Assembly: GCA_026929865.2 (NCBI GenBank)
Contig: CM049417.1
Span: forward strand, 17,774,501-17,838,500
DNA: 64,000 bases
Direction of reading: 5' to 3'
Source of the DNA: Hyperoplus lanceolatus
Taxonomy: Eukaryota; Chordata; Actinopteri; Uranoscopiformes; Ammodytidae
This document shows, one piece after another, positions 29,736-46,984 of the stretch; within the stretch, counting starts at the first letter, position 1; every line of letters begins with the position of its first letter. The translations under genes and the position numbers were made by a program. The notes under the pieces were generated by a model. It was not told where the DNA came from. It made no database searches and saw only the letters and a list, made by a program, of their open reading frames with translations.

Positions 29736-30716
29736 GAAACACACATTTCCGGTTTACTTGGATTTAAAAATTAAAACGCCTTCCTTAATGGTGAGGATTT
29801 ATCATTTGACAATAAATGAATCCACAGCAAAAGCTAGTAATCAATTATATTTTAAAGCACTCAATTGCATATGTCAAGAGACCACAATGTAGGCTACTGC
29901 TGTCAGCTCCTGAACAAAGCTTCCTGGACAAAGATGTGTCCAAGGAGGAGATTAATTAGAATAGTTATTGTCAGTAGCCAATTCCAATGAAGACCCCCAC
30001 CACACCAACAGTAGTAAAGAAACTCGTTTTTATTTCTGTTTGAGCAATACAACCGACACAACAAACAGAAGCAAATATAGTAAGCAATTTAAACAATAAA
30101 ACGGGCATATATTGAAATGTAATATTGTTATAGGCTGAAGGCTAATCTGAAGTGATTTTAATGTGCATAATCGGTACAGTTCTGAATGTGTTGGGTTAAG
30201 TTATGAGTTCCATACTATACCAGGAGGCTGCATGGTGAATGTTCTGTCAGCCCAGGACCACCCGATGACTCTTTTTCGCGAAGGCTTTGATTTGAGAGAG
30301 AACAATCCAGTTTCCGGTTTGACCCTGATTGATTGCGGCAACTTGACGCAGCTGTTGAGGACAGGTGGGCGGTGGACTCGTATGGAGCGCAGTGCACCAC
30401 CGGTAAAGGAGTAAACTGTCTGCTGCCGCCTTGTGGCGAAACATGATTATTACAGTTGTGTTTCGTTCGTTTCTGGTTTTTATTTTTATTTTTAAACGTA
30501 AATGGGAATAAAATTTCTCAATAAAAATCCTTTAAACGAAACCAAACCACTAATATCATCGTAATTTAATTAAATTGAATAAGATTAATTTGAATCGCGA
30601 CTTCAGTGACGTCATTGAACTTCCGCTAGCATTAGCGGCCGGTGTTTGTTGACAGCAACGCCGCTTAGCTAAAACTCGACACTGGTGGCTTTTGTTGTGT
30701 GTTGTCCGGCACAAAA
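29736..30716. promoter_or_regulatory. Divergent zdhhc21-plaa intergenic region and plaa promoter
   Basis: Under 1 kb separates the two 5' ends. A perfect cAMP response element, TGACGTCA, lies at 30607-30614, followed by an ETS-like ACTTCCGC, about 100 bp before the plaa ATG. A second TGACGTCA is at 31004-31011 in plaa intron 1. These are motif matches only. The 30163-30414 reading frame has no recognised domain. Confidence 0.5.
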
Positions 30717-37257
<6,541 letters not shown>

Positions 37258-37584
37258 TGTGAATGATTAGGGGAAAAGGAGCACCGGTTTCTTACTATTA
37301 CTCTGTTCTTCTAAATCAGTTGTTGTGGAGACTTCACTACTTGTATGTTCTGCAATTAAAAAGGACAAATTAAATATCTGCATATGGTTAGCCTGTGTTT
37401 TTATTGCTGTAACTTGTCTGTTGAATTTTTTTGTGTTAAATGTAGAGTGAATGCATGTAATAATGGCTTATGAATGTGTACATTTTAACGATACACTGTA
37501 CAAGTTACATCTCGGCCTATTCTTACAGTTTTTATAGTATCTCCGACTGCCATGTTTAACTTTAACTTGGGGGAAAAACATTTA

Positions 37585-37590
37585 AATAAA
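37585..37590 (+). terminator. plaa polyadenylation signal
   Basis: AATAAA, 328 nt after the plaa stop codon. An earlier ATTAAA at 37355-37360 could also be used. Confidence 0.6.
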
Positions 37591-38017
37591 GTCTATTATT
37601 ACAGGAAGTGAAATGCATATTGTAGCTGGGATTAAACAACTCTAGAAAGGGTAAAGAGGTCAGTTAACATGAATAAAAACAATGTCTTTGCTTGGTAACA
37701 GTTGTCTTACAGTTGACTGTTTTATTAAACTAAGCCTTAAGCTTTCCACATCTGTGTCAGACACTGTAGAACCAGTTCACCTTGTTCATGTAGAATACTA
37801 TGAGTCACCCTTGTATGTCTACACGAGGCTGTGTGTCACTAGGTCCTCCAATACTTCTGTACTAGTTATATTAAGGTATAAGTAGCATGTATGGAACAAT
37901 AGTTATATCAAATATAGGTGGTTGTTATGGTCAAATGTGCGACTCAACTACAGTTTAAAGTGTATTTAGAACACAAATGTTGTTTCTTTTTTAAAGTTAC
38001 ACCAAATGTTGTTGCTT
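37591..38017. other. plaa-haus6 intergenic spacer
   Basis: Short spacer between the plaa 3' end and the TA repeat. No gene seen. Confidence 0.5.
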
Positions 38018-38342
<325 letters not shown>

Positions 38343-38389
38343 GTTAGTTATGGTAGTTTTTATTTATTTCTGACTGAAAAAATAATAAT

Positions 38390-38821
38390 AAGAGCGCATC
38401 CGCTTACCGGAAGTACTTGATAACAACATCCGGGTTGATTTGGAAAAATTGGCGGTGGTTTTCATTCTAGCTGTATGGATTTATGTTCACGGTTCCTTAC
38501 CAATCGAATTCAATTCAGTTTAGCAAACGGGAACCTTAAACGTAAGGTTACAGAGAATAGTCTTAAAACATATTTAACTGTTGCTCGCAAGTGCGTGTTA
38601 ATTACGTTTGTTAAATGTATTCTGACAAACTCAAAATAAGAGCAAAAGCTAAGTTGGCTAGCTAGCTGTAAACTGTTAACTTTGTTGCTAGCAACTGAAG
38701 CTAGTTAGCTGGCTTGTTGCCTCGTATCGACGTCAGCCAGGGCTGGGCTTTTGTGACCAGTCAACACTGGTCCCTATCGCTCTGCTCCTGCTGCTGTTTC
38801 TTCCTCCGTCACGGAATAACA
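38390..38821 (+). promoter_or_regulatory. haus6 promoter and 5' UTR region
   Basis: An ETS/GABP-type site CCGGAAGT lies at 38407-38414 and a second ATCCGG near 38428, typical of TATA-less housekeeping promoters. Transcription presumably starts between here and the ATG at 38822. Confidence 0.5.
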
Positions 38822-41800
38822 ATGGCGAACCCGGCATATTTGCAGAAAAAGAATGGAAAGTATCTGTGGTTTGCTCTTCTCGGACTCGGATTTCAACCCG
38901 ACGCTGCGTTGTTAGGCAAAACCAACACGACACACATCAACCTAGGACCGTGAGTGGGATTTTAATGTGGATAACGTTAACATTCTCAGTAAAATGATAA
39001 CTGAATGAAGCTTGTATAAGTCTTTTTACAGATAGTTTTTCAGTTACATTTAACTTAAGTCACTCGATGTTAAACTGTAATATAACCAGTTTAAATGTTA
39101 TTTCATGGCCAATAGGAATATGTTCGACAAACCAAACAAGGATGCCTTCTACATAGTAACCCATTTCCTGTTGGTTAAGCTTAACCAGACACGATTCAAC
39201 GAGCTATACAGGTAAGGTTCTACACTATATCAATTATTGGTTGCCATTTATTTTTATGAACGCTCCCAGGATTAATTGTTCATGTTCATTTAAATGTTTA
39301 TATGTTTTTTATTTGGTTAGGCACTGCTGGCCTGTGTTGGATCACAAAGCAGATGCTGCGTTCCGCAAAGTTACCTGCGCTTGGCTGCGAGAAATCATGG
39401 TAAGGATACCCCAATGATGTTCCCACAGAGGGAAATTGTGTCCAACTTTTTTTTGCCTTTTGTTTCTCCATTCCTTCTTTTGGCTTTGCTCTGACCTATG
39501 TCTGCTCCTCACCACCGTAAACATTAGTGCACAGAGCTTTTGTACTATATAGAAGTGAGGGATCCACATACAAAGCAAGTGTCAAGATGAAAATATAGCT
39601 CAATTAAGGTAAACATTTATAATATATAAATGAAGAAAATAGATGAATGCAACTGCTGCTGTTTTGTTTAAAACATTACAACAATCACCTGTTTTAAACT
39701 GTGTAGGATGAAACTGCAAATGCGGGATCCAAAGTGGTAGCATCCTTGTTCCTGTCACCCGGAGGCCATAAGTTTATCAGCTTGATGCTTAATTTGGCCA
39801 ATCACGTCATGCTGCAGGAAATGAAAACATTCACCACAGGTAGGTCTGATTAGGTCTATTTTCAATACTGGGCCATTTTCACACGTTCACAGGTATTTTC
39901 GTAACCATAGCTTTTTCTGTGCGGTTTTGCCTTTTGTCCACAATGCAAAGAATGGACACTAGCATTTGAAAACTCCAGCCAAAGTGGAGATTTTGGAAAA
40001 GTCTGTTCTGTACTGCTGGAGATGGGACAACTGGATATTTGGGAAACGCTGGCATCAATTGTTGTTTACATATACGGCAACCTTGCTCATAAAGAGACGC
40101 AATGTGCATGCTCACGATTTTCTTCTATGGTGTTTGACGTGTCACATCATTGTCACATACATGGCAATATAACGCAGCGATTTTTAATCGATTCTTGCAT
40201 TGACGTGTGGCTAGAGACGTTTTCTAAAAAACTATTGTGTGTACTGGAATTTTTCTTCAAACGGAGTTGGGGAAACTACGGGTTATTCATTTTTTAATTA
40301 CATTTTTGTTATACATCCATGTACGTGTGGACATGTCCCCAAAAGGATTTTTTAATTCAAACTATGACTTGTACAGTGAAGCAGTAACAGCCAGGCATTG
40401 TTTCTTTTCAACCTGTTTATTCAAATGTGACATTGAGGTGGCTCCCAAAAGACAAATGATCTTGAATATTGTAATTTGCCAGATGACAGCTGGGTTCCAG
40501 AGGCTGCAGCCATGCCCGCTTCCTCCCTGGACATGGCAGAGAAGAGACTGAACATGACCAACAGCAGGTTTCTGAAAGCTGCAGTGGACCAGGATCGCTT
40601 TCTCCATGAATATGAGACACGAGCACAGTAAGTCTTCAGTTAGTCCATGTTGGCAGCTGGACAAAGCTAGATATGACTTCATGTTTACATTAGTAGAAAC
40701 AGGCTTTCGATAGAAGCTTTCTACTGCTACAGCACTAGAGCTTATTTATCTATCACTTGGCAGCTCAAGTCATCGAAAGAACGTCCCTTTCTTTGACTCG
40801 TTTAGCAAAAGCAACCAAATAATCAAACCAGTGGTAAATAAAACTCATAAATTCAAATAAAGGAAATGAAAAGGAAACGTATTGTCTTCTTAATGACTGT
40901 TTTCCGGATTAAGAAGTAGCAACAATGTGTGTTATCAACTATCACGTTTTGCTGATATTATAACAGTTTATTTGTATTCAATCTGACTCTCCAGTATTTA
41001 GCATTAGGTAAGCTTAAAAGGATCCTGTGGTTGTTATTCCTTTTTTGAACTTGTTTTGAACTGTTTATTTATCATGTTTTAAATGTCAACTATAGCTACT
41101 GTAGTTAGGCTTATTTGATTCCCTAAACTTTTAGTTGAATGGCCTCTTACCTTTTAGTATACATGGTCATTGTGTTATTTCTATTGCTTCTTCTATCCAT
41201 TCTGAGTGCTTCGTTTTGTTTTTACATGGCTGAATGATTTAAATCAACACGATGGATGAGCTATTTTTGAAAAGCGGTATTTCTGTTTGAATCCTCTGTC
41301 TGTGCTCCCAATGTCGCATAGGCCGTTTTTATATAATTTAAAAAAAAAATCTCAAAGTTCAACCTGTTTCATGTGAAGTTATCGGTTAAAGCCACATTTA
41401 ACGAGGCCAGTTGGTATCAGCTTGAGGTGTTCACGTGCAGGAAAAAAGCACAGGTGACACACATGCTGTATACGATGGCACAGTTTCTTAGGTCCCTTTC
41501 AGCCAGTGGGCCAGCATGCACATTACAAGGACCCTGGCAGTAGCTCAACTAGATGGGGTTTAGTCTTTTACATGGAAGTTGTTTTAACTTGGTACAACTG
41601 ATGGGTTATTTCTCTCATTAAGCAGTATTCTTTTGTTTTTTCTTCTTTTTACAGGCTCCTGGTGAAGTCTGTGAGGGACATCAGAGCAGAGGGGGCCAAG
41701 TATAACGAGCTACTTAAGTATGTGACTTCTTTTTTTTTCTCAGTACTGCTTACATCTTTATTCTTTAATCTATCTGGTTAATTTCTTCTATTTTCAGGCG

Positions 41801-44800
41801 TCACACCAGTGATTCCCCACCAGAGGGGGCTTCTCTAGCTGAGAAGACCAAAAGGGTATGTAATTTTGGAAAGAGTCAAACTTGCTAGGAAACTCTCAAG
41901 ACCCATTGTAAGACCAAATAGGGCTAATGTTGCTATTGTCGTAAAAAAAGAGTTCTGTGCTGAGATGTTAACTTTTCAAGGGGCTCATATAAGCACAGTG
42001 TTGTCTTAAGGTGCGCTCCTTGTGGTCGGCCATCGATGAAATGCTGTCGACTACAAAAGAGGAGCAGTGTGCAGTGGCAAGCGTTTTGAAGGGGGATGTA
42101 GATCAATACGTCCTGGACGGCACAGATCGCGTCCTCAAGATTCCCCGGACTCTGCTGGAGAGAGTGGAACAGCTCCCACATCAGGTATGGCTCATGATAG
42201 TGGTTCTGTTCAGTCTGTCAGTTGGGACCTGCTTATGGTCACCTCGGATTGTTTAAAAAAAAAAATGTGCATATACTTTATATGTCCTTGTCATTTCACT
42301 GTTACCTCGGGCTATGAGGCATCTGTGATTTTTTTTTTTTTTTTTTTTTTGAACAATATATTTTCTCACTCAAATCTTCACATTTGCCTGGATTTTGATT
42401 TCTTTGTCAGAATTATATCCAGCTACTGTGTGTGTGTGTACGCTATATAGAAATGGAGGACTGTGTGGCCTAAAAGGTGCACTATGTAACTTTGGGTGTG
42501 TCCAAAGGTATACTCTCATAACCGAATAAACGTATGGAACACTGTTTGAAGTTAGAAAGCTACCTGAAAAGTTACTGTTTACAGCAGCAGGGCCCACAGT
42601 TTTGTTTACAAACATTCTAGTCTGAAGTTTGATTTATGATAGAATTAGTCAATACTAAGATTATCATGTAGAGTACGTGTTTTTTAAACTAACTGCAGGC
42701 TCTGCAAATGTAACAAATCCCCTTTTATAGTCCACCTTTTTAAATCAATGTTGCTCCAGGAGATGTCAAACCCTTTTCCATCCAAACATTGATCGTTTCC
42801 CATTGTGTGCGTTTTCTTCCAGTTGAGCTCGGGGAATGTGTATGAGTCTTCCCAGCTGAACCTCTTGTGTGTGTTGGAGCTGATGCACCACTCGCTGCAG
42901 CTCTTGAGGGAAGAGCAGTGTCGAGTCTCGCACGCCGCCAGACCCCAGATCAGTCCTCAGCATCTGCAGGAGAAATGCCAGCAGATGGCCCGTGCACTGC
43001 AGAGCCTGCACCTCATCAGGTATGCACACACACTGGATAGGATTCACTTCTACGATGCCCACCATCTCTATCATTGTGTCCGTGAGCAAGGCCCTTACCC
43101 CCCTTAAAAAAAACTGCTCCGGGGTGCTGTACCATGGCTGACCCTGCGCGAGGACGTTCAATGTAATGGACCCGTAAAGGAGCTTAATCTAACTGTTTTT
43201 AACTTTAAGATAAAAGGGTAGGCATGCTCAATCTAACATGGGAGTTTCTCAGGTTACTGAGATTGATAAGTGAATCAGAAACACCAATGGTAAAGGGCTA
43301 CATTTGTAGTCATTTTAGATCTGCCTCAATAGTGGATAATTGTATGACCAGGGTATTGAGTTTTGTTTCCCCTTCCTTCCCCAGACAGAAGATTTCAAAG
43401 GAAGGCATTCCTGATGTCAGTAGTAGCATCAGAGAGCTGGAGGCTGAGTGGGACAGGAAGTGGATGGATACCCTGAAAGACACGCCCCTAATCTCTTTTC
43501 TGAATGAAGATCCTGTGAGTCATCCTTTGGGGTTCATTAATAGTGCTGGGCCTGTTAGCAGTCACAGTATAGCCAGTAGTGCAGGTTACTCTGTACTTTT
43601 ACTGTCCCAATACTGTCTCTAGCAATCTGTTCCGGTGGCAATCATAAAACCAATTGCAGTACTGAAATGTTTATGTAACTAAAAAGGCCTTTCACTGCAG
43701 CTGCATGTCTTAATCCAATGATCTATTTCAGGCGCTAGGCTTCCTCTCACCAATGGCTACACTGTCTTTTGAACCAGCGGCTGACGCTAGTTACAGGACT
43801 AGTGTCTTCTCCCAGTACCCTGCAGTGCTTCATGGTGAGTTGATGTCTGATGACATGTGTATGAGGTCATGTGTTCACGTGGATCTGTCATAACACTAAT
43901 GCTGTTTTTCGTTGTTTGTTCAGAGGAGAAGCCTGCAGAGGGTAAATCACAGGAAAGCATCCACACCAGTTATTCTAACCTGGTTCCACCTTTAAGGGAA
44001 ATGTAAGATTTATGCATCATCATTATCAAGTGTTTGCATTAGCTTGTGATGGGAGGCAGATACCTGGGCAGTCCTGAGCAGTGCTCTGTCCGTCACTAGT
44101 CCTCCCTACAGCATCCATGCTCTCTGATGACCGAGGCGAATTGAGAGAAATCGCAGCGGACAGATACGGAGCAGACACTTAATTGTTATACAAAGTTACA
44201 TGGAAACATTGCCTTATTGAGCTTATACAGTCTTTAGAATTGGGGAATATACACTCTGACTCACTGCATCTGTGTACAGTAGTGTGTTTTGAGTAATCAC
44301 GCTTTTTGTCTCCGACTCAGCTCTTGCCCTGCGACAGCGGAGAAGGCTGCAAGTCCTGTTGTCTCCACTGAGGCCAAAGCCAACACCTCCCTCGACTGGC
44401 TTTTTGACGAGCCTCCATCCCCTCCTCTCAGGACTCCATCATTACCACCACCTCAGGCTAGTGTTTTATCTAACCTGTTTTTTAATTAATCCACCTTTTC
44501 AATTTGCAACAGTTCCTCTTATACATTTTATTAAATCTGCTTGTTTTTAGGCCAGTGTGAGGAAGATGACCCATGTTCATCCGATGGTGACTCCCATGAT
44601 GACCAAGTCACGCATATTGGACATGGAATGTGATAACCTAGCTGATCAGGTATAGCAATGACTTTCAAACAAATGGAGGTGGCAAAGACACATTTTAATT
44701 AGCACTGACAACCTGGCCAAAGTTTAACATACCACATTGAAACATGTAGTATCAACGATTCTGGAGAACGTTTGTTGTCGGAATACATTTTTCAAAATCT

Positions 44801-46764
44801 GTAAATATTTCTTCACGATCCACTACCTGTGTGTTGATTGTGAGGAGATATTAATTGATTGTGTTATTTTAACAAAGCTCTCTCTAGAATTGCTGATTCC
44901 ACTTTGAGGGAGATGTAAGCAATCATTTTCATTGAGTATTGTTTCAAGTGTTTGCATTAGCTTGTGATGGGAGGCAGATACCTGGGCAGTCCTGAGCAGT
45001 GCTCTGTCCGTCACTAGTCCTCCCTACAGCATCCATGCTCTCTGATGACCGAGGCGAATTGAGAGAAATCGCAGCGGACAGATACGGAGCAGACACTTAA
45101 CTGTTTATATGAAGTTATATAGAAACATTGCCTTATTGAGCTTTTTATAGGCCGTCTTTAGCAGTGGAGTAAAAAATGCCATGACACACAACTTTGGCTA
45201 AGATTGAATAGACTCGTTTCTGAATAAAGTGTGTGTTTTAGTTTGCAGAAGCTGTAACTACGAGTTCCAAAGAAGGCAGGGTCAAAGGACTGGACTTGGA
45301 AAGTATTCTCAGCACGCTCCAAGGAGATCCCTTCTCTACTAGGAAGCAGCTGACACGCACACCTGAGAGCTTGAGTAAGTCACGATCTGTAGCCTTTTCC
45401 CTCCAGCCGCCACAGACGGTTGAGTTTATTTAAACTGGCATGATGGTCAAAGCATGGTAACTCAGAAAAGTCAAAGCTTCTAGAGTTAGTCACAACTTTC
45501 CCATGGTCATGAAATTCATGGAAAAGTTATGAAATTTGGAACTTTTCCCAGACCTGGAAAAGGTTTGGAATAACCTGAATGTTTTAGAAACGTTTTTATT
45601 TACCGGAACTGATTTTTTGCTAGTATTTAAAACATAAAAAATAAAAAATAAAAAAATGTTTTAAGGCTATGCAAAATTGGTCCTTGAAATTCTATCATTC
45701 AAAATCCAGTGCTGCTCAGCCCGTTTAAACTTTGCTAGTATCATCTCGTGATTCACATTTGGACTGAAGCTAGTCTGCAGTTCTTTTGAAGAGTGAGTAA
45801 AGTTAAGATTGCTTATCCAAAAGAATGCCTGGGTTTGTTAATTCAAGGCTTTCGGAAGATAAATATAACTCGTGGCACAATAAAAACACAGCATTACTGA
45901 GCCATATGATTGTGAAACAGGCCGACCTGCTTTAAGCTACTTGGGTAAAATTCATTGGTAAAAGTGTGTGGGAACCCTGGAGTGAATATTTTGCATTTCC
46001 ATCTTTCAGTACATAAAATTAAAAGCATTTAATTTAAATTTTTTTTGTAAACAGTTATGGACGTGAGAAACTACTGGCGCAAGGCACTTGAGGAGAGCGC
46101 AGAGGAAACGGGGCGCTCTATGTTGGACGTCAGTATAATGGGGCGGCTCACTCCCATTGACGGGCCTACAGATGTGTTAAGCCCTGCTGCTCCCTCCCAC
46201 GGTATGACCCCCACTGTCCCCAGTCACAGCAGCCTCCCTGTCCACGCTCCGGGCCTGTCCTTCCAATCCCCTGTGCTGTGGGACACCTTCACCACACAGG
46301 CCCCAGACAGCCCCAGTGGGACTGCGGTCCAGTTCAGCCTGGATCAAGAAACTCTCCCTGAAATGCCTAGCTTTGACAGTACGCTGAGCCTTAGCGACGA
46401 AGCAATGGATATGAAGAGTGAGGACGATGGTGACTACGAACATCTCCTCATTCCCTCCCTCAAGATGGAGGCCAAGCACTCGCCACTTAGCCCACGCCAT
46501 CATGCCAGCCCGCTCCAGCAGGCCTTAAACCACGGCTCCTTCATGGAAAGCCTGAAGAGGACACCAGATTTCCTTCTGTCAGACCACACTGTTTCAGCTT
46601 TGGACAGAGACTGGCTACTAAAGCCTGCAGAGACGGTGGAAGCCGGGGACAAGGTCTTCTCACTGGACCTAGACACACTGGCGACCCCTTCACCCCCAAA
46701 GAAAGAGGACTACGGCCTCCCCAAACTGATCACATTCTCCCCTATTGATGACATGAAGTGTTAA
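38822..46764 (+). CDS. haus6: HAUS augmin-like complex subunit 6 (complete, 16 exons)
   Basis: Subunit of the augmin complex, which recruits gamma-tubulin to spindle microtubules through NEDD1. Exons: 38822-38949, 39116-39211, 39321-39399, 39707-39839, 40483-40627, 41655-41717, 41798-41855, 42011-42184, 42823-43019, 43385-43514, 43732-43834, 43924-44002, 44321-44456, 44551-44649, 45242-45374, 46055-46764. They total 2463 nt, or 820 aa; human is longer (about 955). The N-terminal HAUS6 domain reads [23 protein letters not shown] and [12 protein letters not shown], followed by helical segments likely to coil. The last exon is a disordered Ser/Pro-rich tail with many SP/TP sites ([12 protein letters not shown]), as expected of a mitotic kinase target. 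Intron 13 has a GC donor (CAG|GCTAGT); every other intron is GT-AG. Introns 12 and 14 host scaRNAs. Confidence 0.95.
39885..40340. other. haus6 intron 4 insert, probably a DNA-transposon relic
   Basis: The block runs from a CACACGTTCAC-like start to GTACGTGTGGACATGTCCCC. Its TTTTGTCCACAATG style resembles fish MITEs, but clean inverted ends and target duplication were not resolved. Confidence 0.3.
42329..42350. repeat. Poly-T tract in haus6 intron 8
   Basis: 22 consecutive T. Confidence 0.9.
43040..43160. mobile_element. SINE fragment in haus6 intron 9
   Basis: CATTGTGTCCGTGAGCAAGG, then CCTTACCCCC and CTCCGGGGTGCTGTACCATG, matches the tRNA-unrelated body of fish SINEs. A relative with CATTGTGTCCATGAGCAAGG is at 59838-59857. 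Confidence 0.55.
44046..44180 (+). ncRNA. scarna8: H/ACA scaRNA SCARNA8 (U92), copy 1, haus6 intron 12
   Basis: Guide RNA for pseudouridylation of U2 snRNA in Cajal bodies. The 5' hairpin has a lower stem GGGAGG/CCTCCC (44051-44056, 44101-44106) and an upper stem GGGCAG/CTGTCC. The H box ACAGCA is at 44108-44113. The 3' hairpin has a lower stem TGCTC/GAGCA and upper stems CCG/CGG and GCGA/TCGC. The ACA box is at 44175-44177, three nt from the end. Both loops carry a UGAG CAB box (44075-44078, 44142-44145). The 5' pocket CAGATAC (44057-44063) pairs with U2 36-42 and CACT (44094-44097) with U2 30-33, targeting U34. The 3' pocket CTGATGA (44124-44130) pairs with U2 46-52 and ACAGATAC (44160-44167) with U2 36-43, targeting U44. 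From memory, human SCARNA8 is also hosted by HAUS6. The 5' end is approximate. Confidence 0.93.
44747..44908. mobile_element. Foldback MITE family, copy 4, internally deleted (haus6 intron 14)
   Basis: AACGATTCTGGAGAACG then TTTGTTG at the left, and TCTAGAATTGCTGATTCCAC at the right. It lacks most of the internal part seen in full copies. Its right end abuts the duplicated scaRNA block. Confidence 0.6.
44964..45098 (+). ncRNA. scarna8: H/ACA scaRNA SCARNA8 (U92), copy 2, haus6 intron 14
   Basis: Exactly the same RNA as copy 1, shifted by 918 bp: H box 45026-45031, ACA box 45093-45095, both CAB boxes and all four guide segments intact. Identity to copy 1 is complete over 157 nt (44944-45100 against 44026-44182), while the sequences outside differ by substitutions and small indels. 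It has the same orientation as the host gene, so both copies could be released from haus6 introns. Either both are functional and conserved or the core was recently homogenised. Confidence 0.9.
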
Positions 46765-46922
46765 ATTACTTTCATATAGAACCACTTTTTTTTTTTGCCT
46801 TGACTGTCTAACCTGACTTTAATAGACTAAACAATATTTGTACATAGCTGTGAAATAACCTAACGTTTCCTGTGTATAACAGTTTTGCTTTTAAATTAAA
46901 GTGGCAAGACATGAACTGCCTT

Positions 46923-46928
46923 AATAAA
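46923..46928 (+). terminator. haus6 polyadenylation signal
   Basis: AATAAA, about 160 nt after the haus6 stop codon, with an ATTAAA shortly before it. Confidence 0.65.
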
Positions 46929-46984
46929 ATTGTAAAATAATTATTTTCATGTGTAAATGAGTAGGGTGTGTTTTGCCTGTGTAG

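Noticed and set aside
44046..44180. C/D box snoRNA (TGATG and CTGA motifs present)
   Set aside because: No terminal stem or C/D spacing, whereas all H/ACA elements and U2 pairings fit.
46177..46503. 108-codon minus-strand frame
   Set aside because: Antisense shadow of the haus6 last exon.
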